A stretch of 64,000 nt of DNA from Mesorhizobium neociceri (GCF_013520985.1 NZ_JACDTY010000008.1:1-64000), one strand, 5' to 3'. Counted from the stretch's first letter, positions 34,776 through 45,873 are shown. Numbers and translations are program-made. The notes: a model not told the origin generated them from the letters alone.

Positions 34776-34787
34776 GGAGAAACTGCC

Positions 34788-36341
34788 ATGATTGATGACG
34801 CCGCACGAGACAACAGGCGCGAGCGCAGGCGTGGCCGCACCGGCGAGGCCGGCAGCGAGTCGAGCCGCCATCCCAACTACCGGTCGCTGAAGAACCCATT
34901 CCTGCCGCAGCCGGTGTTTTCGGATGACCAGGTCGCCGCCATCCACGACACGGCGTTGCGCGTGCTGGAAGAGCTCGGCATCAAGGTGTTGCTGCCCGAA
35001 GCGCGCGCCATCTTCGCCCGCTCCGGCGCGCTGGTCGATGAAGACAGCCAGATGGTGCGCATCGGCCGCGACATCGTCACGGCAGCACTCGCCTCGGCGC
35101 CAAAATCCATCCGGGCGCAGGCCGGCGACCGCAGCCGCGACCTCACGCTCGAACTCGGCTCGATGACGTTCCTGGCCGGCGCCGGCGCACCCAACGTGAC
35201 AGATCTCGAACGTGGTCGGCGGCCAGGCACGCTTGCTGCCTTTGAGGAACTGACCAAGCTTATTCAGCATTTCGACGTGCTGCATATGTTGTGCCCCTGT
35301 ATCGAACCGCAGGACGTCGACAACCGTTTGCGCCACTATGCCGCCAATCGGGCCCAGCTGACGCTGTCGGACAAGTTCCCTTTCATCTTTGCCCGCGGCA
35401 CGCCGCAGGTCGAGGATGGGTTCGAGATGGTCCGGCTGGCGCGTGGTCTCTCGCAGGACGAGTTCCTTGCCGGCGTCCATTGCTACACCGTCATCAACAC
35501 CAATTCGCCGCGCCAGCTCGACATTCCGATGGCGCAAGGCATCATCGACTTTGCCAGGGCCGGCCAGGTGTCTGTCATCACGCCCTTCTGCCTGGCCGGC
35601 GCCATGGCTCCGATCACGGTGGCCGGCGCATTAACGCTGCAGCATGCCGAGGCGCTGGCCGGGCTGACGCTGGCGCAGATGGTGCGGCCGGGCGCGCCCG
35701 TGGTCTACGGCTCGTTCTCCTCCAATGTCGACATGAAGTCGGGCGCGCCGGCCTTCGGCACGCCCGAGCACGTCAAGGCGACGCTTGGGGCCGGCCAGCT
35801 TGCGCGCTTCACCGGCCTGCCCTGGCGGTCCGGCGGTGGCAGCGCCGCCAACATCTCCGACGTCCAGGCAGCGCATGAGACGCAGTTCGCGCTGTGGGGC
35901 TCGGTGCTTGCCGGCGCCACCGTCTGCATCCATGCGGCGGGCTGGCTGGAGGGCGGCCTCAGCGTTTCCTATGAGAAGCTGATCACCGATATCGAGGCGT
36001 TGCAGACGGTTGCCGAACTCTGTGCGGCGACCCCCGGCGACGAGGATGCGATCGGCTTCGAGGCCATCGCCGAAGTCCAGCCGGGCGGGCATTTCTTCTC
36101 CGCCGGCCACACCATGGCGCGCTACCGCACCGCTTTCTACGAGCCGCTGGTTGCCGACTGGTCGAATTTCGGCAACTGGACGCAATCAGGTTCGAAGTCA
36201 GCCACCGAACGCGCCACCGGCATCTGGAAGCGGGCGCTGGCCGACTTCCAGCCGCCGGCGTCAGCCGTCGCCACATCCGATGTGCTTGACGAGTTCATCG
36301 CCCGGCGCACCGAAGAAGGCGGAGCGTTGCCGGTTTCCTGA
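34788..36341 (+). CDS. Trimethylamine methyltransferase (MttB) family protein, non-pyrrolysine
   Basis: A 517-residue MttB-superfamily protein, the group that moves a methyl group from quaternary or tertiary amines to a cobalamin protein. It reads through without an in-frame amber codon, so it is one of the pyrrolysine-free members, some of which use glycine betaine, carnitine or proline betaine. It follows the dehydrogenase by 12 bases. No corrinoid protein or second methyltransferase is encoded here, so those partners would lie elsewhere. Together the genes fit stepwise demethylation of a betaine; this is inferred. Confidence 0.88.
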   Translation: MIDDAARDNRRERRRGRTGEAGSESSRHPNYRSLKNPFLPQPVFSDDQVAAIHDTALRVLEELGIKVLLPEARAIFARSGALVDEDSQMVRIGRDIVTAALASAPKSIRAQAGDRSRDLTLELGSMTFLAGAGAPNVTDLERGRRPGTLAAFEELTKLIQHFDVLHMLCPCIEPQDVDNRLRHYAANRAQLTLSDKFPFIFARGTPQVEDGFEMVRLARGLSQDEFLAGVHCYTVINTNSPRQLDIPMAQGIIDFARAGQVSVITPFCLAGAMAPITVAGALTLQHAEALAGLTLAQMVRPGAPVVYGSFSSNVDMKSGAPAFGTPEHVKATLGAGQLARFTGLPWRSGGGSAANISDVQAAHETQFALWGSVLAGATVCIHAAGWLEGGLSVSYEKLITDIEALQTVAELCAATPGDEDAIGFEAIAEVQPGGHFFSAGHTMARYRTAFYEPLVADWSNFGNWTQSGSKSATERATGIWKRALADFQPPASAVATSDVLDEFIARRTEEGGALPVS

Positions 36342-36343
36342 AG

Positions 36344-37237
36344 TCAGACCGGCTTGCGCCCGACGACGAAGGCGACGGGCGCCCCGGCCGGACCGGGCAG
36401 CATTCGTGTCTCGACATAGCCACACTGCTCGACGCAGTCGCGGGCGGCGTCCTTTTCAAACACCGTGCCACCGAATATGCCGGTGCGGAAATAGGCGAGC
36501 GCCTCTCCGAGCGCGTCCGGGCCGGGCTTGACCATCGCCAGCAGCAGCCAGCCGCCGGGACGCAGCGCGGCGCGGCCGCGCGCAACGATCGCCCTGACCT
36601 GCGGCTCGGGGATGAAGGCGCTCGGCACGAAGACAAGGTCGAACGCGTTCTCCTCAGTGATGTCCTGGCCGAGCCCGGTCCGCAGTTCGATGCGATCGTC
36701 GAGACCTGCCGCCATGACATTGGATCGCGCCTGCGCAATCGCCTCGGGCATTGGATCGACACCGACCACTTTGAGGCCGGGCCACTGCCTGAGCATTGCG
36801 ATCGACAGCGCGCCGACGCCGACGCCGATGTCCAGGAAGGTCGCTCCGGGCGACTCAAGCCGCTCCGGCAGATCGGCAAGCAGCGGCGCGATCAACCGCT
36901 TCAGCAGCAACGGGAAGCCGGCCGAAACATCGCCGAAGGCCTGACGCATGCCGTCCTCCAGATGCCGGCTGCTTTCAGAAGGCTCCGACAGAAGCTTGCC
37001 GCCCGACAGCAGGTCGGCCTTGATGCCGGCAAGCACCGGTGCCAGTTCGCGAGCGCTGGTGTTTGCCACCACGTCGGATATGCCGAGTTCGCCGAGCACC
37101 GCCTCGGTGCGCCGGGCGGTATCGCCGTCGAGCGTCGTGCCGCGCACGCGTGCGTCGATCGCCAGACCGAGTGCCACCAGCGCGTTGGTCGATGTCGCGT
37201 GCTTGGCGACCATTATTCTGAGATCTTGAATGTCCAT
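36344..37237 (-). CDS. Class I SAM-dependent methyltransferase
   Basis: A 297-residue methyltransferase. About 150 helical residues precede the Rossmann domain, whose SAM site is FLDIGVGVGALSIAML, followed by VVGVDPMPEAI and the DLVFVPSAF strand. The start at 37237 has a perfect GAGGAGAG site. It converges with the MttB gene two bases away and diverges from the LysR regulator at 37354. The N-terminal region resembles small-molecule O-methyltransferases. The substrate is unknown. Confidence 0.87.
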   Translation of the reverse strand: MDIQDLRIMVAKHATSTNALVALGLAIDARVRGTTLDGDTARRTEAVLGELGISDVVANTSARELAPVLAGIKADLLSGGKLLSEPSESSRHLEDGMRQAFGDVSAGFPLLLKRLIAPLLADLPERLESPGATFLDIGVGVGALSIAMLRQWPGLKVVGVDPMPEAIAQARSNVMAAGLDDRIELRTGLGQDITEENAFDLVFVPSAFIPEPQVRAIVARGRAALRPGGWLLLAMVKPGPDALGEALAYFRTGIFGGTVFEKDAARDCVEQCGYVETRMLPGPAGAPVAFVVGRKPV

Positions 37238-37316
37238 ATCTCTCTCCTCGACTTGGACCACACCCGATCCTCGCGCGAACGCGACGCTGCCGCGATTTGC
37301 AATTTGTGCGCATGTC

Positions 37317-37332
37317 TGTGCAAAATTGCACA
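37317..37332. promoter_or_regulatory. LysR-type site TGTGCAA-N2-TTGCACA
   Basis: A perfect 7-base inverted repeat (37317-37323 and 37326-37332) in the gap between the methyltransferase and LysR-type genes. It contains the T-N11-A core bound by LysR-type regulators and lies about 20 bases upstream of the regulator start. A second related half-site TTGCAA occurs just upstream. Confidence 0.6.
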
Positions 37333-37353
37333 GGCACCGACGGAGAAAGGCGC

Positions 37354-38250
37354 GTGGCAAAATCCGGCGAACCCGATTGGAACGATTTGCGCTATTTCCT
37401 CGCCACGGCACGCACGGGAACACTCTCGGGCGCGGCGCGTGCGCTTGGCGTGCGCCACACGACCATCAGCCGCCGCCTGACCGCTCTCGAAGCAGCGCTC
37501 GGGGTCTCGCTCGTGGTGCGACGACCGCACGGCATCGAGATCACACCGCTTGGCCGCAGGCTGCTGCCGCTCGGAGACGACGCCGAACGCGCCATGCAGG
37601 CGCTGCTGGCATTGGCGCGCTCGGGCAGGAACCGTGTTCGCCTCGCGCTTCCGTCCGGCCTCAGCCCGTTCTTCGCCGAGCGCATGGTCGCCTTCAACAA
37701 GGCCAACCCGGCCATCAATCTCGAATTGACCAGCGGCAGCCGGGCGGTCGACCTGCAGCGGGGCGAGGCCGATCTAGCGATCAGGATGGGCGTCGTCGCC
37801 GACGATACGCTGATCGCGCGCAAACTCTGTATCGCCGGCTGGTCGATCTATGCCTCGCAGCGTTATCTCGACCGTCACCCGCAGCCTATCGACCCGCGTT
37901 ATCTCGCCGGTCACGAAATCATCGGATTCGATGCCAGGCTCGCCAGCGTTCCTGGCGCAAGATGGATAGAGGCGCATGGCGCCGGTGCGACAACGGTCTT
38001 TCGCGTTGCCGAAATGACGGAAATGCTGGCGGCGGCGCTGAGCGGCGCTGGGCTGGCCGTGATGCCTTGCATGCTGGCGGAATCCGAGCCCCGCATGGTG
38101 CGGCTTGCGCCCGACATTCTCGGCAGTCACCCGGTTTTTCTCGCCTATCGTCGCGAAATCGGAGCGGAAGCGCCGGTGCGCGCGGTCATCCGTTTCGCGG
38201 TCTCCGTCATCAAGGACCATGCCGCATTGATCAGCGGCGAGACGCGCTGA
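37354..38250 (+). CDS. LysR-family transcriptional regulator
   Basis: A 298-residue LysR-type regulator. The N-terminal winged helix reads DWNDLRYFLATARTGTLSGA then LGVRHTTISRRLTALE, with a periplasmic-binding-like effector domain from about residue 90. A GTG at 37354 with GGAGAAAGG is chosen; ATGs upstream lie inside the likely operator. It diverges from the methyltransferase gene and probably controls it. The effector is unknown. Confidence 0.92.
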   Translation: MAKSGEPDWNDLRYFLATARTGTLSGAARALGVRHTTISRRLTALEAALGVSLVVRRPHGIEITPLGRRLLPLGDDAERAMQALLALARSGRNRVRLALPSGLSPFFAERMVAFNKANPAINLELTSGSRAVDLQRGEADLAIRMGVVADDTLIARKLCIAGWSIYASQRYLDRHPQPIDPRYLAGHEIIGFDARLASVPGARWIEAHGAGATTVFRVAEMTEMLAAALSGAGLAVMPCMLAESEPRMVRLAPDILGSHPVFLAYRREIGAEAPVRAVIRFAVSVIKDHAALISGETR

Positions 38251-38295
38251 GCCCTTTGGTGCCGGCTTGAGGAGATACGACGGGGTCGGCAGCCG

Positions 38296-38457
38296 TTACA
38301 TCGGCCGCTTGTCGCCGGTCTTCGGGAGATCGCGGCGGATTGTACCGGCGTCGGTCAGCCTGTGCTTGTCGGCGGCAATCCGGCGGATGCGATCGAAGCG
38401 GCTTTCCTCTGCCGGCTTTGCCGGCACACCATTTGGCTTCGGGGCGAATGTGATCAT
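38296..38457 (-). CDS. Small basic hypothetical protein (53 residues)
   Basis: A short frame from ATG 38457 to TAA 38296, preceded by CAGGGAGA at workable spacing. The product begins MITFAPKPNGVPAKP, continues ESRFDRIRRIAADKHRL and ends KTGDKRPM; it is highly charged, soluble and in genome-typical codons. It lies between the LysR stop and groEL. No domain is recognised. It looks like a genuine small protein but needs homology support. Confidence 0.5.
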   Translation of the reverse strand: MITFAPKPNGVPAKPAEESRFDRIRRIAADKHRLTDAGTIRRDLPKTGDKRPM

Positions 38458-38506
38458 CTGTCGATCTCCCTGTCGTTGCTGACTGCTGACTGACGGAAAT
38501 CCTCAG

Positions 38507-38532
38507 GCTGCCGGGAAAATCTCCCCGGCGGC
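38507..38532 (-). terminator. Stem-loop downstream of groEL
   Basis: A nine-base stem with one wobble pair: 38507-38515 against 38524-38532, loop 38516-38523. It lies about 55 bases past the groEL stop. There is no U tract, so it may be a transcript-stabilising hairpin rather than a true terminator. Confidence 0.4.
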
Positions 38533-38585
38533 CGTTGTTCTGCCTTGGCCCGACCGGCTTTCCGGGCGGGCATTTCAGGCGGTGG

Positions 38586-40274
<1,689 letters not shown>

Positions 40275-40589
40275 TCAGGCAGCCTTCTTGGCTTCGACGC
40301 TCTTCTCGATCACGCCCATAATGTCGGCTTCCTTCATGATCAGAAGGTCCTCGCCGTCGATCTTGACTTCGGTGCCCGACCATTTGCCGAACAGGATGAA
40401 GTCGCCAGCCTTGACGTCGAGTGGAACAAGCACGCCGTTCTCGTCGCGAGCGCCGGGGCCGACGGCGATGACTTCGCCTTCCTGCGGCTTTTCCTTGGCA
40501 TTGTCAGGAATGATGATGCCGCCCTTGGATTTGGTATCGCCTTCGGCGCGCCGGATGACGACGCGGTCGTGGAGTGGCCGAAACTTCAT
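40275..40589 (-). CDS. groES: Co-chaperonin GroES
   Basis: A 104-residue cap protein of the chaperonin, opening [13 protein letters not shown], with the mobile loop [20 protein letters not shown] and the strand GEVIAVGPG. It forms a heptamer that closes GroEL. It is the first gene of the groES-groEL operon, 53 bases downstream of a CIRCE operator. Confidence 0.97.
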   Translation of the reverse strand: MKFRPLHDRVVIRRAEGDTKSKGGIIIPDNAKEKPQEGEVIAVGPGARDENGVLVPLDVKAGDFILFGKWSGTEVKIDGEDLLIMKEADIMGVIEKSVEAKKAA

Positions 40590-40642
40590 GAGAACTTCTT
40601 TCTGGGGCCGGCACAGGCGGCCACGCCGCTCTTATAGGCGTG

Positions 40643-40669
40643 TTGGCACTCGATAGATAGGAGTGCCAA
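40643..40669 (-). promoter_or_regulatory. CIRCE heat-shock operator for groESL
   Basis: TTGGCACTC (40643-40651), nine bases, then GAGTGCCAA (40661-40669): the HrcA-binding CIRCE pattern with one symmetric substitution from the common TTAGCACTC form. It lies 54 bases upstream of the groES start, so HrcA repression of the operon is expected. Confidence 0.93.
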
Positions 40670-40837
40670 AAATTATTCGCGGACAATCCAAAATATTTAA
40701 AAGTATTATGTGGCTTGCGGATTCCCAGATATCGCGCACCGTCTAAATAATTCAAAAAATTGAATTTCTACGCCAAAGCGACTATTTATATGGAAAGTTT
40801 CATTTCAACGATTTCAGCCACAAGGGAGATTTAAGCG

Positions 40838-41101
40838 ATGGCCGACGGCAATCAGAGTATCATGGAAAAAGCTGAGGCCCGCTTCATGGACAAGCAGAAG
40901 AAGACGGCCGAGCGCAGCAAGGCAACCTCCGACTACGTGTCCGAGGCGAGAGCCAGGGAGATCAAGACGGCAAGGCTCAGGGAATTGCGTCTGGCCAAGG
41001 AAGAGGCCGACCGCGTTGCCGAAGCCTTGAACCCGACACCGAAGAAGAAGCGGGCGGCAGTCAAGAAAGCCGCCGCAGCGCCGAAAGGAGCCAAGTCATG
41101 A
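40838..41101 (+). CDS. Lysine-rich, coiled-coil-like hypothetical protein
   Basis: An 87-residue, very basic protein. The first about 60 residues look helical and heptad-like, and the tail is a Lys/Ala-rich stretch (TPKKKRAAVKK) similar to histone-like tails. It could bind nucleic acid. The start follows GGGAGA. Its stop overlaps the start of the DUF1488 gene by four bases (ATGA), so the two are coupled. Such pairs occur in rhizobia; function unknown. Confidence 0.75.
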   Translation: MADGNQSIMEKAEARFMDKQKKTAERSKATSDYVSEARAREIKTARLRELRLAKEEADRVAEALNPTPKKKRAAVKKAAAAPKGAKS

Positions 41102-41364
41102 GCCTGACATTCCCCAACCCAAGCCGCAGCTATGACGAGGCCGGCAAGCGCATCCGCTTTGTCGGCCATGACGGTATGTTCCAGATTTCCTTCTCTGTTG
41201 CCGCCGATGCGCTCTCGAAGGCGCCATCGGGGACGGCGACCTCGGAAGCCACCTATCTGGCGGCCTTCGATACGGCGTCCAGCTCCATCCATGACATTGC
41301 CAGCAAGGCGTATGCCCGCAGCCGCAAGAGCGTGTATGTGCTCACCGCCGCGGATTTCAGCTAG
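41098..41364 (+). CDS. DUF1488-domain protein
   Basis: An 88-residue protein with the DUF1488 pattern: SLTFPNPSRSYDEAGKRI, FVGHDGMFQISFSV and a C-terminal SVYVLTAADF. The family is small, cytosolic and uncharacterised. It overlaps the lysine-rich gene by four bases and is presumably made together with it. Confidence 0.8.
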   Translation: MSLTFPNPSRSYDEAGKRIRFVGHDGMFQISFSVAADALSKAPSGTATSEATYLAAFDTASSSIHDIASKAYARSRKSVYVLTAADFS

Positions 41365-41372
41365 CTGCTGGA

Positions 41373-41564
41373 TCAGGATTTGCGGTCCGCTTTCGCCCGC
41401 CGCTTGACGTCTTGATTGTTCAGGCGGTCAGCCATCGCTTCCGCATCGCGTATAGTCATGCCCACCATGACCTGATGCTTGAGCTCGACAGGCTGGCCGG
41501 TGAAGATGTCGAAGATGGTCCAGCTGTCAGGCTGGTCCATGCGCAATGCGTAGCGGTTTGCCAT
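41373..41564 (-). CDS. Small hypothetical protein
   Basis: A 63-residue soluble protein opening MANRYALRMDQPDSWTIFD, with the phrase TGQPVELKHQVMVGMTIRDAE and a basic tail. The pattern (a short beta start, then a helix) looks like a conserved rhizobial small protein. It follows the 69-residue membrane protein by seven bases and converges on the DUF1488 gene. Function unknown. Confidence 0.65.
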   Translation of the reverse strand: MANRYALRMDQPDSWTIFDIFTGQPVELKHQVMVGMTIRDAEAMADRLNNQDVKRRAKADRKS

Positions 41565-41571
41565 CGCGGCA

Positions 41572-41781
41572 TCAGGCCTTGGACATGAAAAATGCCGCCG
41601 CCAGGATCAGGATTGTCCAGACCAGCACCGACAGCTTCAGGGCCAGGCCGCCATGCACGGAAAGAACCTTCCGCATGCGCAACGCCACGGTGCTCTTCGA
41701 CAGGGTGGGTGCTGCCGCAATCGCGACCGCTGGCTTGACGCCAAGCTTTCCAAAAGCCGGCAGCAGCGATGGCGTTCGCAT
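41572..41781 (-). CDS. Small single-pass membrane protein
   Basis: A 69-residue protein with a C-terminal membrane segment (LKLSVLVWTILILAAAFFM, about residues 48-66) after a basic, proline-containing N-terminus. GAGG precedes the ATG by seven bases. It is likely co-transcribed with the 63-residue gene. No family recognised. Confidence 0.6.
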   Translation of the reverse strand: MRTPSLLPAFGKLGVKPAVAIAAAPTLSKSTVALRMRKVLSVHGGLALKLSVLVWTILILAAAFFMSKA

Positions 41782-41983
41782 GAAATAACCTCGAATTGTC
41801 GGAGAAAACAGGCCTCCTCATAACACCCTTCTTGAAACTCCCTGCATGCCAAATAGAAACCGGTCCGTGAAACGGCCATGCCGCCCGATTCGCAACTTGC
41901 GTCGGGCCGGTTGTCATCTGGCGAAACCGGCGCAACGCGGTTAGGTTGCGCGCGAACCTGCCGGCGAGCATGAGGTTTGTTCC

Positions 41984-42034
41984 AGAGCATGATGCCGAAA
42001 AGTGTGAAGCGGTTTTCGGATGACATCATGCTCT
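41984..42034. repeat. Rhizobial palindromic repeat, AGAGCATGATG family
   Basis: Perfect 11-base arms AGAGCATGATG (41984-41994) and CATCATGCTCT (42024-42034), extended inward by CCGAAAA and TTTTCGG. The same element, with changes, occurs at 53282-53332. It lies in a 281-base gap upstream of the DUF3168 gene. Confidence 0.85.
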
Positions 42035-42062
42035 TAGGCGTGACAGGCGAACGGAGACGAGG

Positions 42063-42470
42063 ATGACGGCGCCCGGCGATTTGCTGCAAGCCTTGTTCAT
42101 GAGATTGAAGAGTGACGCCTCGCTGACGGCGCTGCTCGGCGGCGCCGGATTGCGCGAGCAAGCGGCCGACAGTGCCGCCTTTCCTTATGTCACCTACGGC
42201 CGGACCAGCGCGTTCGATCTGGATACCGGCGCCGACAATGATGACGACCAGCTCATCACGCTGCATGTCTGGTCGAAGGCGCAAGGCGAGGCTGAGACGC
42301 GGCTGATCATGGACAGCATCCGGGCGCGCCTCGACGGCGCTGCATTCGCCACCGGCTCGCGCGACCAGACCCGACTGTCCCTCGAGTTCGCCGAGACACG
42401 CTATGACGAGGATCTGGCGCTCCATCACGGGGTGCTGCGGATTCGCGCCATCACGCAAAGCGCACCCTAG
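42063..42470 (+). CDS. Orphan DUF3168 phage-tail/GTA component-like protein
   Basis: A 135-residue protein of the DUF3168 family, the tail-completion or neck component of siphophages and of rhodobacterial gene transfer agents. The match includes LLQALFMRLKSDASLTALLG, FPYVTYG and LHVWSKAQGEAETR. No other phage or GTA gene lies within the window, so this is isolated. It could be a remnant or a split GTA locus, as some alphaproteobacteria scatter GTA genes. Repeats flank it on both sides. Confidence 0.85.
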   Translation: MTAPGDLLQALFMRLKSDASLTALLGGAGLREQAADSAAFPYVTYGRTSAFDLDTGADNDDDQLITLHVWSKAQGEAETRLIMDSIRARLDGAAFATGSRDQTRLSLEFAETRYDEDLALHHGVLRIRAITQSAP

Positions 42471-42471
42471 A

Positions 42472-42587
42472 GCGTTTCACCGCTTCACGGCGAACCGCTC
42501 TATCCCTTTGTGTGACGCAATTCCCAAGGGAAAGCGCTAGGCGCTTTTCCCGGGGAAAACCGCTCACATTTTTCCGGGAATTGCTCT
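42472..42587. repeat. Composite rhizobial palindromic repeat (AGAGCGTTTC / GCAATTCC family)
   Basis: The left half AGAGCGTTTCACCG pairs with CGGCGAACCGCTCT. The right half has GCAATTCCC near 42520 and GGGAATTGC near 42577 with internal hairpins. It fills the gap between the DUF3168 stop and the SnoaL-like stop, both TAG codons at its two edges. Confidence 0.8.
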
Positions 42588-42972
42588 AAATCTGCGCCTG
42601 GATCTCGGCCTTGTCGATGACCGACCATACCTCGCGGATGCGACCCTCTCCGAATTCGTAGAACACATTTTCGGCGAACGACACGCGCTTGCCATTCACC
42701 GGCAGGCCGAACAGCACTCCCTTGGGATGACAGTCGAAATGCAGGCGCGCCGCCACGCGCGGTGGTTGGCAGACCAGGAGTTCGATGTTGAAACCGAGAT
42801 CGGGAATGGTCTCGAAATCGCCTTCGAGCATGCGGCGATAGCCCGACAGGCCGAGCATTTCGCCATTGTGCTGAACTTCATTGCCGACAAACTTTCCGAG
42901 ATTGGCCCAGTCCTGGGCATTCAGGCAGGCGATGTAGCCCCGGTAGAGGTCGGCAAGGTCATTATCCGTCAT
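42586..42972 (-). CDS. SnoaL-like / ester cyclase family protein (NTF2 fold)
   Basis: A 128-residue NTF2-fold protein of the SnoaL/ester cyclase type: the YRGYIACLNAQDWANLGKFV helix, LSGYRRMLEGDFETIPDL in the middle, and a C-terminal EVWSVIDK strand. Members bind or isomerise small hydrophobic molecules, but most bacterial ones have no known substrate. It diverges from feuN, and its stop is at the edge of the repeat. Confidence 0.82.
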   Translation of the reverse strand: MTDNDLADLYRGYIACLNAQDWANLGKFVGNEVQHNGEMLGLSGYRRMLEGDFETIPDLGFNIELLVCQPPRVAARLHFDCHPKGVLFGLPVNGKRVSFAENVFYEFGEGRIREVWSVIDKAEIQAQI

Positions 42973-43277
42973 GGCGCGCTCCGATGGTTTGGCGTTTCCT
43001 AACGCTAATTAGGGCGCCCGTCGTATATGTCGCTCTGACCGACGCCCAGGGCGCTTGCGACAGACCTCCGGTCGCCAGGGCAGGCTTGAAGAATCCGCCA
43101 CACGAAAACCATAGCCGCACAGCCACTTTTCCGGCTATGACTCCCTCGCCCGGTCTGAGGGGACCGGGCGGCATGACTGCATTCATTCGTTTCGCGCGCA
43201 GGGGGTATTGCGGGGATGGATTTTCAACCATTCACCGTTCATTTCACGTTCAGCACAGTTGCGTTACAACGCCAATC
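42973..43277 (+). promoter_or_regulatory. Divergent promoter region upstream of feuN
   Basis: 305 bases between the SnoaL-like start and feuN. It should hold the promoters of both. I see no strong palindrome and no credible small gene; an open frame spanning it continues feuN upstream but lacks a signal-peptide start. Confidence 0.45.
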
Positions 43278-43538
43278 ATGAAAACGCTTCGCTCCCATTT
43301 CAGAACCGCGACACTGGCGCTCGCAGCGGCCGGTCTGTTGGCGTCGCAGGCGACGCCGGCGGCCGCGGCCGACTGCTACGCGATCGGCCAGCAGGTTGCC
43401 GAGCAGAATGGCGGCACATTGGCCAAGGCCTCGCAGTCGACGCGTGGCGGCCAGGAGGTCTGCGTCATCGTCGTGCTCGTTCCTGGCAAGGACGGTCAGC
43501 GTCCACGCCGTTCCGAGATCGTCGTCCCGGCGAACTGA
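43278..43538 (+). CDS. feuN: FeuN-like small periplasmic inhibitor of FeuPQ
   Basis: An 86-residue exported protein: signal peptide of about 31 residues (cleavage near AAA-ADC), then about 55 mature residues with two cysteines (33 and 62) and a PepSY-like strand pattern (GGTLAKASQSTRGGQEVCV). It lies directly upstream of feuP-feuQ, exactly where S. meliloti encodes FeuN, a small periplasmic protein reported to restrain the FeuQ kinase. The assignment rests on position, size and export. The ATG at 43278 is the only start giving a signal peptide. Confidence 0.75.
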   Translation: MKTLRSHFRTATLALAAAGLLASQATPAAAADCYAIGQQVAEQNGGTLAKASQSTRGGQEVCVIVVLVPGKDGQRPRRSEIVVPAN

Positions 43539-43621
43539 TCCCAATCTTCCCTTGTATAGGGCTCGTTTCCCAGGCCACCGGAATCGGCCTATATCTGAGA
43601 CATCAACAGGCCTGACCGATC

Positions 43622-44270
<649 letters not shown>

Positions 44271-44287
<17 letters not shown>

Positions 44288-45701
44288 GGCGGAACCGCTC
44301 CCCATACCAGCAAGGAAGCCTTTTTCGGCGCGGCTCTGGCCGCGCTCGCTGGCCTTCCGTGTCATCGGCTTTTCCACGATCTGGGCGATCCTCACTTTGA
44401 TCGTGATCTTCACACTGATCACCACGCTCTACCGCCAGGCCAGCGAGCGTGGCTTCGACAGCCTTTTGTCGGCGCATCTGTTCAACCTGATCGGCTCCGT
44501 CGGCGTTTCCGACTCCGGCCAGCTCAGCGGCGCTCCCGACCTCGGCGACCTCCGCTTCTCTGAGCCGAATTCGGGCTGGTACTGGTCGGTCGAGCCGGCT
44601 TCCGAAGGCGTGCACGGCAACCTCCACTCCTCCTCGATGACCACGACGATCCCGTCGCCGACCGTCGCGGAGGTGCCTTTCAATTCCAGTTTCCAGCGCA
44701 GCTATTCCACCGACGGCATCGGCGACGAGGAACTGCAAGTGTTCGAAAGCGAATTCGTCCTCGACGCCAAAAACCGCGCCGCGCGCTTCCGCGTCATGGG
44801 CAACAAGACCGAGCTCGAGCAGGAGATCGCCACCTTCCAGGGCCGCCTGCTGACCTATCTCAGCCTGTTCGGCGTCGGCATGATCGCCATCAACGCGATC
44901 GCCATCCTGCTCGGCCTGCAGCCCTTGCGCCGGGTCCGCAACGCGCTTGCCCTGGTGCGCGAAGGCACGGCGCAGCGGCTCGACGGCCAGTTCCCGGCCG
45001 AGATCGAACCGCTCGCCAACGAGACCAATGCGCTGATCGAAAACAACAAGCGCATCGTCGAGCGCTCGCGCACGCAGGTCGGCAATCTCGCCCATTCGCT
45101 GAAGACGCCGCTCGCCGTGCTGATCAACGAGGGGCGAGCGCTGGGCGGGGCCAAGGGCCAGCTCATCGCCGACCAGGCCGCCTCGATGCAGAAGCAGGTC
45201 GACCACTATCTGCAGCGCGCCCGCGTCGCGGCGCAGCGCGACAGCGTCGTCTATCGTACGCCGGTGACGCCGCTGGTGCAGCGCATGGTGCGCGTGCTGC
45301 AAAAACTCAAGCCTGATGTCAGCCTGTCGCTTACGCTGCCGGCGGCCGACATCGTTTTTGCCGGCGAGCGCGAGGATCTGGAGGAACTGCTCGGCAACCT
45401 TCTCGACAATGCGATGAAATGGGCAAGGAGCAGGGTTGTCGTGTCCGTCACGCCTGCTGCAAGCAAGGACGCCGCTGGCCTGTTCGAGATATCAATCGAG
45501 GATGACGGTCCCGGCATTCCAGAGGACAAGGCGCGCGATGCGCTGAAACGTGGCCGGCGTCTCGACGAGACAAAGCCAGGCACCGGGCTCGGACTTGCCA
45601 TTGTCGCCGACCTCGTCAACGAGTATGGCGGCGCTCTGGCGCTGGACCGCTCCGCCATGGGTGGGCTGAAGGCGGTGGTGCGCTTGCGGAGCCTGCAATG
45701 A
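44271..45701 (+). CDS. feuQ: Sensor histidine kinase FeuQ
   Basis: A 476-residue membrane kinase: first membrane segment (about 30-52), a periplasmic sensor of about 130 residues, second segment (about 192-214), HAMP-like linker, H-box NLAHSLKTPLAVLINEG and ATPase domain (LLGNLLDNAMKWA, DDGPGIP, GTGLGLAIVADL). Start GTG at 44271, inside the end of feuP. FeuQ phosphorylates FeuP and is held in check by periplasmic FeuN. Confidence 0.92.
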
Positions 45702-45873
45702 TGCTTCAGGGCCAATCGACATGGCTGGGTGCCTGTGTTATGGCGACCTGTCGATTGCTCCTCGGATGGTCGGCAAACGGCCAAATTTCCGACAAATATC
45801 AATACTATGGCCAGCAGACATCCCCGATGACGCGGCCCCCAGCGCATCCCGTTCAAGAAAACCGGTTGTTGGC

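Noticed and set aside
34788..36341. Pyrrolysine-encoding MttB
   Set aside because: No in-frame amber codon occurs; the protein is full length without readthrough.
42063..42470. Prophage
   Set aside because: Only one phage-like gene; no integrase, capsid, terminase or attachment site nearby.
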